From Nitrospirota bacterium (GTDB taxonomy: Bacteria; Nitrospirota; JAOUDF01), in NCBI GenBank assembly GCA_029859385.1, contig JAOUDF010000167.1, forward strand, positions 1 through 5,364: 5,364 bases of DNA, given 5' to 3'. The notes beneath the pieces are model-generated. The model was not told the DNA's origin. It worked only from the letters and a program-made list of their open reading frames with translations, and made no database searches. Position numbers and translations under genes: made by a program. Of this stretch, positions 1-5,364 are shown one piece after another; the stretch's first letter is position 1; each line of letters opens with the position of its first letter.

Positions 1-792
1 TCCGACAGCAGGGTGGTTTACGGAGTATGTCTTTACACCGATATCGCCGGCTACACGACGCTTTCCGAAAGGCTGTCGGCCGAAGAGTTGAGCAAGGTCA
101 TCAATCAATACTACGAAGCGGTATTCAAACCCATTCGGAAATATGGGGGCATCATCTCCAATGCCGTTGGCGACTCGGTTCTTTCCCTGTGGATCGCGCC
201 CCGGCCCGACACCAACCTCGTCAACAACGCCTGCAGCGCGGCCCTGGAGGTTGATCAGGCAGTCAGACGCTTCCGGTACGAACATGCGTCGGGGCCCATT
301 CATCTCCCCACGCGCATAGCCGTCCATTCTGGCCGGATACTGCTGGGAAACATAGGCGCCATGGACCATTACGAATATCGCCCGGTCGGCGACATGGTCA
401 ACACCGTCACGCGAATTGAGGGCTTGAACAAATTGCTGAAAACAACTATTCTTGTGTCCGCCGACGTCGCCGGATTTGCCGACGAGTTTCTGCTGCGCGA
501 GGCCGGAGAGTTTCTGCTTGCGGGCAAGACACTGCCTCTCGGGGTTCACGAGCTGGTCTGCCGGGTCGAAGACGCGGGGGATGACCGGATCAAGGCCGGG
601 GAGATCTTTGCCCGGGGGCTGGCGGCATTCAAGAAGAAGTCCTGGGACGAGGCCGCGGAGATATTCGAAAAGTACATTGCCGCCAACGGAGATGAAGGTC
701 TTGCTGGCTTCTATATAAAGAAAATTGAAGAGTATAAGGAAAGTCCCCCGCATTCCGGGTGGGACAGCGTCATCCGGCTGGATATGAAATGA
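1..792 (+). CDS. Class III adenylate/guanylate cyclase, C-terminal part (5'-truncated by window; probably CHASE2-type)
   Basis: The frame is open from base 1, so the true start is upstream; the GTG at 13 is internal. Counting from that GTG, the cyclase catalytic domain spans about residues 3-180. Metal-binding Asp10 lies in YTDIAGYTTLSER and Asp54 in VGDSVLSLW. The transition-state Asn130 and Arg134 lie in VGDMVNTVTRIEGLNK, so the enzyme looks active and should make cAMP or cGMP from the triphosphate in the cytoplasm. The position usually holding the substrate-selecting Lys is Asn50, and the second selector position appears to be Arg123, so base specificity cannot be read off. Residues about 195-240 form a TPR-like helical pair, followed by a PP...GW tail near the stop. 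By family knowledge this ending is typical of membrane cyclases with an N-terminal periplasmic CHASE2 sensor; that domain is not visible here. The stop is 16 bases before the next gene, so an operon is likely. Confidence 0.93.
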   Translation, partial: SDSRVVYGVCLYTDIAGYTTLSERLSAEELSKVINQYYEAVFKPIRKYGGIISNAVGDSVLSLWIAPRPDTNLVNNACSAALEVDQAVRRFRYEHASGPIHLPTRIAVHSGRILLGNIGAMDHYEYRPVGDMVNTVTRIEGLNKLLKTTILVSADVAGFADEFLLREAGEFLLAGKTLPLGVHELVCRVEDAGDDRIKAGEIFARGLAAFKKKSWDEAAEIFEKYIAANGDEGLAGFYIKKIEEYKESPPHSGWDSVIRLDMK

Positions 793-795
793 GTT

Positions 796-800
796 AGGAA
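796..800 (+). promoter_or_regulatory. Ribosome binding site of the FecR-TPR-barrel gene
   Basis: AGGAA lies 8 bases before the ATG at 809, just after the cyclase stop codon. It supports 809 as the start rather than the in-frame ATG at 830, which has no Shine-Dalgarno sequence and would remove the first seven residues of the signal peptide. Confidence 0.7.
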
Positions 801-808
801 AAGAACGC

Positions 809-3800
809 ATGCCTTCTTTGGTTTTCCCGATGTATTCCTGCCTGCTCTTTTTTGTATTGTGTCTTGCCACCCTCCCGTCATTTGCCGCTGATTGCAGCCC
901 ATGGGCCGCCAAAGTCGACTCCATCCAGGGGACGGTAGAGGCAAAACGTTCCGGGCAAACAAGCTGGCAGCCGGTCAAGCCAAGCGACACCTTTTGTGCC
1001 GGCGACTCTGTCCATGTCCTTGAAAAAAGCCGCGCGGCCATAATCCTTTCCAATGAAACGGTCCTGCGTCTCGACCAGGGTACAACAATTACCTTCTCAG
1101 CCTCGGAGAAGGAGAAAACAACCTGGTACGACATCCTCAAGGGCAAGGCCTATTTCCTCAGCCGTACGCCCAAGGGCTTCAAGGTCAACACCCCCTTCCT
1201 CAATGCGGGCATTGAGGGCACCGAGTTCCTCGTCGCCGTGAATGACACCTCGACCCTCCTCTCCGTCATGGAGGGCAAGGTACGGGCCTCCAACAATGCG
1301 GGCAGTATCCTGCTGGCCGGCAACCAGACCGCCGTGGCCGAGTCGGGCAAGGCTCCGGAAATTCACGCCGTGGCCCGGCCGATGGATGCCGTGCAGTGGA
1401 CCCTTCACTATCCGCCGCTCCCCTTTACGGAAGGCTGGCAAAGGCAGATCGCGGAGCTTCTGGCCGTTGGCCGTGCCGATGAGGCAAAGGGGGAGCTGGA
1501 GAAGGTTCTGGGCCGAGAACCTCAAAACAGTCATGCCCTGTCCTGGCAGTCGATCATAGCGCTGACACAAAACGAAAAAGAGAAGGCAACTACCCTCGCA
1601 AAACGCGCCGTCGATGCCGCCCCCAATTCAGCGGCGGCCCTCATTGCCCTGTCGTATGTAAAGCAGGCCGACAACGACCTCAAAGGGGCGCTGGTCAGTC
1701 TGCAATCCGCGGTGAGTGCAGAGCCCAATAATGCCCTTGCCTGGGCGCGGCTTTCGGAGATTCACCTTTCCTTTGGCGACAGAGATGAGGCAATGAAGGC
1801 AGCCGCAAAGGCCGCCGAGCTTGACCCCAACCTTGCACGGACGCAATCGGTGCTGGGCTACGCCTACCTCGCCCAGGTAAAGACCGGTGACGCGAAAGCC
1901 GCCTTTAGCAAGGCAGCGGCTCTCGACCCGGCCGACCCGCTGCCCAGGTTAGGCATGGGGTTGGCGCTCATTCGGGAAGGGAAGCTCGAAGAGGGGAGGC
2001 GCGAGATCGAAGTGGCCGTTACCCTCGACCCGGCCGATCCCATAATCCGCAGCTATCTCGGCAAGGCCTACTATGAGGAGAAGCGCGACAAGGTTGCGGG
2101 TGAGCAGTACGAAATGGCCATTGAGCGCGACCCCAACGACCCCACGCCCTACTATTACAGCGCTATTCAAAAGCAGACGCAGAACCGGCCAGTCGAGGCG
2201 CTGCACGACCTGCAAAAGGCGATAGAACTCAACGACAACCGCGCCGTCTACCGCTCGCGCCTGCTGCTCGACAATGATCACGCCGCGCGAAGCGCCAGCC
2301 TTGCGCGCATCTACAGCGACCTCGGCTTTCAGCAGCTCGCCCTGGCCGAGGGCTGGCGGGCCCTCAGCGCCGACCCCGCCGACTACTCGGCCCATCGGCT
2401 GCTGGCAGACTCCTACTCCAGGCTGCCCCGGCATGAGATAGGCAGGGTCAGTGAACTGCTCCAGGCCCAGCTTCTGCAGCCGCTCAACGTCATGCCGCTA
2501 CAACCCCATCTCGCCGAGGCCAACAGTTACATCCTCAGCGGCGCCGGGCCGTCGGCCCTTTCGTACAACGAGTTTAATCCGCTCTTCAGCCGAAACAAAT
2601 TCACCGCCCAGCTAAGCGGCATCTCCGGCAGCCACAGCACCCGCGGCCAGGAATTCACCGCTGCCGGCATGTACGGCAAGCTTATGGTGAGCGCCGGGCG
2701 GTTCTATTACGAAACTGATGGATTCAGGGAGAACAACGACCTTGAGGAAGGGATCAGCAACGTCTTTGCCCAGTATGCGGTGAGCGACAGTACCAGCGTG
2801 CAGGTGGAGCATCGGGAAACGACGAAGAGCTATGGGGATTTACCGCTGAGGTTTTATCGGGATAATTTTTCGACGACGGCGAGGCAGAAAGATGAGTTGA
2901 GGAATACCAGGATAGGTTTGCGTCATGCCTTTGGTCCAGGGTCAGAATTGCTTGGCAACTTTGGGTGGCAGAATTCTATTGGTAAATTTCATGATTCTTC
3001 TGCATCTGTCACTGCTATCGACGTGAAAGTTGAAAACTACGACAGTTCGATAGGAGAGTTACAGTATTTGAAGCATAAAGAGAATTTTAGTGTTATAGGT
3101 GGAGGTGGACGTGTCAGCTATGATAGCAAAACATCAACCAATATGGAGTTGGTGTTTCCTCCGATAACGATCAGCTCGGTAAATCGCTCACATGTTTCTC
3201 ATCGAAATGTCTATCTTTACTCCCAGATCAACTATCTGAGAAATCTGTCGCTAATCATCGGTGTGAGTGATGATCAGTTTCGGCAAAAAGACTTTGATAG
3301 ATATTCTCTGAATCCAAAGGCTGGCATTACCTGGACGCCGACACCCTCAACAACAGTTCGAGGTGCGATATTTAAGACTTTAAAACGAACACTTACGACG
3401 AATCAAACCTTAGAACCTACACAAATTGCTGGATTCAATCAGTTCTTTGACGAAAACAGCTATGGAACGACAGCATGGAACTATGGTGTTGCAGTGGATC
3501 ACGCTTTTTTAGCAAACCTGCGTGGAGGAGGTTCCTTCTTATGGCGGCGCCTTGATGTGCCAGTGACGGTAGTCCCTGACGGTATCACACCAGCCATTCA
3601 GACTTTTGATTGGCGTGAGCAATTTGGTCGAACCTATCTTTATTGGACGCCTCATAATTGGTTGGCAACTAATGTTGAATATCTGTACGAACGTTTTGAC
3701 AGAGCCCCCAACTCTAATCCAGAGGTGTGTCGAGTAGAGACTCATCGATTCCCAGTTGGGATCATATTTAACCACCCATCCGGCTTCCGTACACATGCCA

Positions 3801-4048
3801 CTGCGACTTACGTGATGCAGGAAGGTAAATTCAGTCCGAGAGGTTCAACACTAGTTAGTACTGGCGAATCTGGTTTCTGGATTGTAGATGCTGCTCTTAG
3901 TTATAGATTGCCCAATCGGGGTGGTATTGTGTCTCTTGTGGGTAAAAACATCTTTGATCGAAAATTTAAGTATCAAGATATGAACCCGGTGAGTCCAGAA
4001 TTGCAACCTGACAGGTCGATATTTCTCAAATTCACAATCATTCTATAA
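809..4048 (+). CDS. Exported FecR domain-TPR-outer-membrane beta-barrel protein (TonB-dependent-receptor-like C-terminus)
   Basis: This 1079-residue protein has four visible parts. Residues 1-27 are a signal peptide with a hydrophobic core (CLLFFVLCLATLPSFA) and probable cleavage near Ala26/Ala27. Residues about 36-180 are a FecR domain with the diagnostic NTPFLNAGIEGTEFLVAV segment at 127-144 and VMEGKVRA at 153-160. Residues 206-477 are eight head-to-tail 34-residue TPR units, with one or two decayed units up to about 560. Residues about 585-1079 are rich in alternating aromatic/polar strands and end in GKNIFDRKF and PDRSIFLKFTIIL, like the end of a TonB-dependent receptor barrel, though the last residue is Leu rather than Phe. 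I see no plug domain or TonB box. FecR and TPR parts should be periplasmic, with the barrel in the outer membrane. Cys29 and Cys63 could form a disulfide. Base composition changes sharply near codon 670, inside the barrel. Ligand and transport activity are unknown. Confidence 0.9.
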   Translation: MPSLVFPMYSCLLFFVLCLATLPSFAADCSPWAAKVDSIQGTVEAKRSGQTSWQPVKPSDTFCAGDSVHVLEKSRAAIILSNETVLRLDQGTTITFSASEKEKTTWYDILKGKAYFLSRTPKGFKVNTPFLNAGIEGTEFLVAVNDTSTLLSVMEGKVRASNNAGSILLAGNQTAVAESGKAPEIHAVARPMDAVQWTLHYPPLPFTEGWQRQIAELLAVGRADEAKGELEKVLGREPQNSHALSWQSIIALTQNEKEKATTLAKRAVDAAPNSAAALIALSYVKQADNDLKGALVSLQSAVSAEPNNALAWARLSEIHLSFGDRDEAMKAAAKAAELDPNLARTQSVLGYAYLAQVKTGDAKAAFSKAAALDPADPLPRLGMGLALIREGKLEEGRREIEVAVTLDPADPIIRSYLGKAYYEEKRDKVAGEQYEMAIERDPNDPTPYYYSAIQKQTQNRPVEALHDLQKAIELNDNRAVYRSRLLLDNDHAARSASLARIYSDLGFQQLALAEGWRALSADPADYSAHRLLADSYSRLPRHEIGRVSELLQAQLLQPLNVMPLQPHLAEANSYILSGAGPSALSYNEFNPLFSRNKFTAQLSGISGSHSTRGQEFTAAGMYGKLMVSAGRFYYETDGFRENNDLEEGISNVFAQYAVSDSTSVQVEHRETTKSYGDLPLRFYRDNFSTTARQKDELRNTRIGLRHAFGPGSELLGNFGWQNSIGKFHDSSASVTAIDVKVENYDSSIGELQYLKHKENFSVIGGGGRVSYDSKTSTNMELVFPPITISSVNRSHVSHRNVYLYSQINYLRNLSLIIGVSDDQFRQKDFDRYSLNPKAGITWTPTPSTTVRGAIFKTLKRTLTTNQTLEPTQIAGFNQFFDENSYGTTAWNYGVAVDHAFLANLRGGGSFLWRRLDVPVTVVPDGITPAIQTFDWREQFGRTYLYWTPHNWLATNVEYLYERFDRAPNSNPEVCRVETHRFPVGIIFNHPSGFRTHATATYVMQEGKFSPRGSTLVSTGESGFWIVDAALSYRLPNRGGIVSLVGKNIFDRKFKYQDMNPVSPELQPDRSIFLKFTIIL
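1424..2239 (+). repeat. Eight tandem TPR-coding units of 102 bases
   Basis: Residues 206-477 of the barrel protein divide exactly into eight 34-residue units without insertions; most end in DPN, DPA or EPN-like turns with the usual small and aromatic TPR positions. Two units share an identical 14-base stretch (1922-1935 and 2024-2037), exactly 102 bases apart and encoding the LDPAD turn. The array probably forms a periplasmic superhelix for protein-protein contact. Confidence 0.85.
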
Positions 4049-4149
4049 AATTATCAGCAAAAATTAATAGCTTTTAACTAAAGAATAGGAGGTTCATTAC
4101 CGAAAATAGCCATGTTCTTTTTATCGAAAGGGGGTGAGGGGGAGTCGTT

Positions 4150-4176
4150 ATGATTGTGTTGTGTGTAACTCGCTAA
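4150..4176 (+). CDS. Possible 8-codon leader ORF (MIVLCVTR)
   Basis: An ATG at 4150 follows the purine-rich stretch 4130-4144 by 5 bases and reads eight codons to a TAA. Its start overlaps, as ATGA, the stop of another tiny frame, 4112-4153 (MFFLSKGGEGESL), which has no properly placed ribosome binding site. It ends 33 bases before the small gene and could be a translated leader or a chance frame. No regulatory codon run is visible. Evidence is only the start context. Confidence 0.2.
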   Translation: MIVLCVTR

Positions 4177-4195
4177 AAATTTCGACTATCTACCC

Positions 4196-4202
4196 AAGGA
4201 GG
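4196..4202 (+). promoter_or_regulatory. Strong ribosome binding site of the small gene
   Basis: AAGGAGG, a near-perfect anti-16S match, ends 7 bases before the ATG at 4210. It is the best translation signal in the window and the main reason for treating the following short frame as a real, probably highly translated gene. Confidence 0.85.
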
Positions 4203-4209
4203 CAAAACC

Positions 4210-4464
4210 ATGGCTAAAAAAGAGTACCCCATCCCCGGCACAGATAGGAAGATTATAGTTGATACCAGTGTTACCCCACCGAAGATAACAGATGAAAAAG
4301 GGAACCCCCCAAATATAAAAAAAATGGATGAGGTTAAGCTTCTTTTTGGTGATAAACAGGCAACATTTGTTAGCGTTCCAGAAGGAACATCCTTTGTAAC
4401 TCAGCATAATCCGACTTGCACGTGGGTGTATATTCTTGGGATGTGGTACTACATTTGTTACTAA
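4210..4464 (+). CDS. Unrecognised 84-residue protein with a Cys-bracketed aromatic C-terminus
   Basis: I do not recognise this family. The start follows a strong AAGGAGG at ideal spacing, and a terminator begins 45 bases after the stop. The first 65 or so residues are polar, charge-balanced and proline-rich (PIPG, TPP, NPP), with no signal peptide or transmembrane helix. The tail is strikingly different: Cys70 and Cys83 flank TWVYILGMWYYI. Folding around Leu76-Gly77 would pair Cys70 with Cys83, Trp72 with Tyr81 and Tyr74 with Trp79, as in a disulfide-closed aromatic beta-hairpin. The leader-like front and compact tail also resemble a ribosomally made peptide precursor, but no maturation enzyme or peptidase gene is in the window and no Gly-Gly cleavage site is seen. 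Its low GC matches the adjoining distal barrel region, suggesting shared origin and possibly function with the barrel protein. Confidence 0.75.
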   Translation: MAKKEYPIPGTDRKIIVDTSVTPPKITDEKGNPPNIKKMDEVKLLFGDKQATFVSVPEGTSFVTQHNPTCTWVYILGMWYYICY

Positions 4465-4509
4465 GTTTTTAGTCCGACGCTTGTAACTTGTAAAGCGCTC
4501 CCGGATATG

Positions 4510-4556
4510 ATATTTACGCCTGACCAGAGAACACCCTGGTCAGGCGTAAATATTTT
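4510..4556 (+). terminator. Rho-independent terminator with an 18-bp perfect stem
   Basis: Arms 4510-4527 and 4536-4553 are perfectly complementary over 18 bp with an 8-base loop (AGAACACC). The right arm runs into a TTTT at 4553-4556. It lies 45 bases after the small gene's stop and 20 bases before the next start, so it should end the upstream transcript. The left flank is less T-rich, so termination in the other direction is less certain. Confidence 0.88.
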
Positions 4557-4576
4557 AGCGAGGTTTTTGCTCAGTA

Positions 4577-5364
4577 ATGAACAGCACCGACGAAACATCC
4601 CGTCTCAAAATTCTGCTCGACATCCCCGCACTGATTAATTCATCCCTCGAATTCGGCGCGATACGAAAGAGCACCATCGAAGCGGCAGCAAAACTTGTTG
4701 ACGCGGAGACGGCAAGCCTGCTTTTTCTCGACGACAAGACGGGCGAGCTCTATTTCGACGTGATCCTCGTAAAAGGCGAACCGATAAAGAATGCGCGGAT
4801 TGCGAAAGGCCAGGGGATTGCCGGCTGGGTCGCGGAGCATCTGGAGCCGCTGATTATTAATGATGTGCAGAGCGACCCGAGGTTTTTCAAGGATCTGGAC
4901 AAAAAGAGCAAGTTTGTATCTCGCACCATGATCTGTATTCCCCTTAAGTTCAAGGAGAAGCTGGTGGGGGTGCTGGAGGTGGTTAACAAAAAGGGGGGCG
5001 ACTTCAACGCCGAAGACCTGGAGTTGCTGACCGTCCTCGGCAATCAGGTAGCAGTGGCCATCGAGAATGCCCGTCTTTATGCGGCCCTTCAGGAGCTGAC
5101 CGCGGCGACTCAGGAGGAAAACCGGGAGCTCAAGAGCTATCTGAGCAGCCGCCATACCTTTCAAAATACGATTACGGTTTCCCCGAAGATGCGGGAGGCC
5201 CTTACGCTGGCTGAAAAGGTGGCGAAAAAACCTTTTGCGACCGTGGCGATCTTTGGCGAGAACGGTACGGGCAAGGAGGTGCTGGCCCGGGCGGTCCACG
5301 CCGGTTCGGGGCTGCTGGAGAACAAGTTCGTGGCGGTGAACTGCGCGGCGATACCGCAGAGCCT
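4577..5364 (+). CDS. GAF domain sigma-54-dependent transcriptional activator, N-terminal part (3' end outside window)
   Basis: The frame runs 262 codons from ATG 4577 to the window edge without a stop. Residues about 10-165 form a GAF sensor domain, with GQGIAGWVAEHLEPLIINDV, a C-terminal ICIPLKFKEKLVGVLEVVNKK segment and the closing helix QVAVAIENARLY. Residues about 168-195 are a charged, probably coiled-coil linker. The AAA+ domain follows, with Walker A GENGTGKE at 227-234 (Lys233) and the start of the NCAAIP segment. By family knowledge such proteins bind an enhancer and use ATP to open sigma-54 promoters; the GAF ligand is unknown. The GAFTGA loop, Walker B and DNA-binding helix-turn-helix would lie beyond the window. 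There is no receiver domain, so it is not a classical response regulator. The start fits the usual GAF lead-in, but only a weak AGG at 4561-4563 precedes it. Targets cannot be identified here. Confidence 0.95.
   Translation, partial: MNSTDETSRLKILLDIPALINSSLEFGAIRKSTIEAAAKLVDAETASLLFLDDKTGELYFDVILVKGEPIKNARIAKGQGIAGWVAEHLEPLIINDVQSDPRFFKDLDKKSKFVSRTMICIPLKFKEKLVGVLEVVNKKGGDFNAEDLELLTVLGNQVAVAIENARLYAALQELTAATQEENRELKSYLSSRHTFQNTITVSPKMREALTLAEKVAKKPFATVAIFGENGTGKEVLARAVHAGSGLLENKFVAVNCAAIPQS

Larger units (their letters stand above)
4049..4209. other. AT-rich intergenic region before the small gene, with extra Shine-Dalgarno-like sites
   Basis: This 161-base gap has no convincing terminator, so read-through from the barrel gene is possible. 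It holds a TAGGAGG at 4086-4092 with no ATG, GTG or TTG at usable spacing, and a G-rich stretch at 4130-4144. I could not find a credible sigma-70 or sigma-54 promoter: no -35/-10 pair had normal spacing, and no GG-N10-GC core fitted. Confidence 0.5.
2820..4500. other. Low-GC tract covering the distal barrel and the small gene
   Basis: Hand counts of single 60-base lines give 68% GC (1921-1980) and 70% (2281-2340) in the TPR part. They fall to 43% (3121-3180), 43% (3841-3900) and 42% (4261-4320), then rise to 53% in the downstream activator (4921-4980). The change begins near 2820-2860 without a break in the reading frame and ends around the terminator. Third codon positions shift from mostly G/C to mixed A/T. 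The borders are approximate because they were judged by eye. Confidence 0.75.

Noticed and set aside
830..832. Alternative ATG start for the FecR-TPR-barrel protein
   Set aside because: It has no Shine-Dalgarno sequence, whereas 809 has AGGAA at 8-base spacing and gives a complete signal peptide.
884..897. Lipoprotein-type lipidation at Cys29 of the barrel protein
   Set aside because: The residues before the Cys (FAAD) do not fit a lipobox; Asp directly before the Cys argues against it and an AXA signal peptidase I site is present.
1949..2434. A 161-codon - strand frame opposite the TPR region
   Set aside because: High-GC coding sequence commonly leaves long antisense frames; the + strand encodes exact 34-residue TPR units here.
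4049..4209. Cyclic-dinucleotide (GEMM) or other riboswitch in the leader of the small gene
   Set aside because: Considered because such riboswitches are common in Geobacter-like genomes, but the conserved core motifs and pairing pattern are not visible.
4186..4407. A 73-codon - strand frame overlapping the small gene
   Set aside because: The + strand frame has a near-perfect ribosome binding site and a following terminator, and the - strand frame has neither.
4481..4511. Possible sigma-70 promoter TTGTAA / TATGAT before the activator gene
   Set aside because: The spacer is 19 bases, and the predicted transcript would run straight into the 18-bp terminator hairpin, so I do not call it.
4640..5299. 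A 219-codon open frame on the - strand opposite the sigma-54 activator
   Set aside because: It lies wholly antisense to a clear GAF-AAA+ coding region and has no family-like motifs; it is a shadow of the real gene's codon use.

Overview
The window reads as chromosomal DNA of a Gram-negative bacterium with an outer membrane, a large signalling repertoire and sigma-54 control. The gene style resembles Desulfobacterota (Geobacter/Desulfuromonas-like): a CHASE2-type class III cyclase, a FecR-TPR-barrel outer-membrane protein and a GAF-sigma-54 activator. That placement is inferred from gene types only; there is no rRNA or marker gene to confirm it.

Layout, all on the + strand. (1) Bases 1-792 are the 3' part of a class III nucleotide cyclase gene whose start lies outside the window. 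(2) Sixteen bases later, 809-4048 encodes a 1079-residue exported protein with a signal peptide, a FecR domain, about ten TPR units and a C-terminal region resembling a TonB-dependent-receptor beta-barrel without an evident plug domain. The cyclase and this protein almost certainly share an operon. (3) A 161-base AT-rich gap contains three Shine-Dalgarno-like stretches and two very short possible ORFs. (4) Bases 4210-4464 encode an unrecognised 84-residue protein with an excellent ribosome binding site. Its aromatic tail is bracketed by two cysteines and looks like a disulfide-closed beta-hairpin or a peptide-precursor core. (5) An 18-bp perfect stem followed by T's (4510-4556) closes this block. 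(6) From 4577 to the window end lies the N-terminal part of a GAF-AAA+ sigma-54-dependent activator.

The most notable signal is a sharp base-composition change inside the barrel protein gene. Hand-counted 60-base lines give about 68-70% GC in the TPR-coding part but about 43% GC in the distal barrel part and in the small gene. GC rises again to about 53% in the sigma-54 activator. The low-GC tract (about 2820 to 4500) starts inside the barrel and ends near the terminator, as expected if the distal barrel and the small gene were acquired or exchanged together.

How the parts may work together (inference): the cyclase would make a cyclic nucleotide in response to an extracytoplasmic signal. The FecR-TPR-barrel protein would act at the outer membrane, and the small two-cysteine protein could be its ligand, cargo or product. 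Nothing in the window proves that link. The sigma-54 activator lies beyond the terminator and may be an independent unit.
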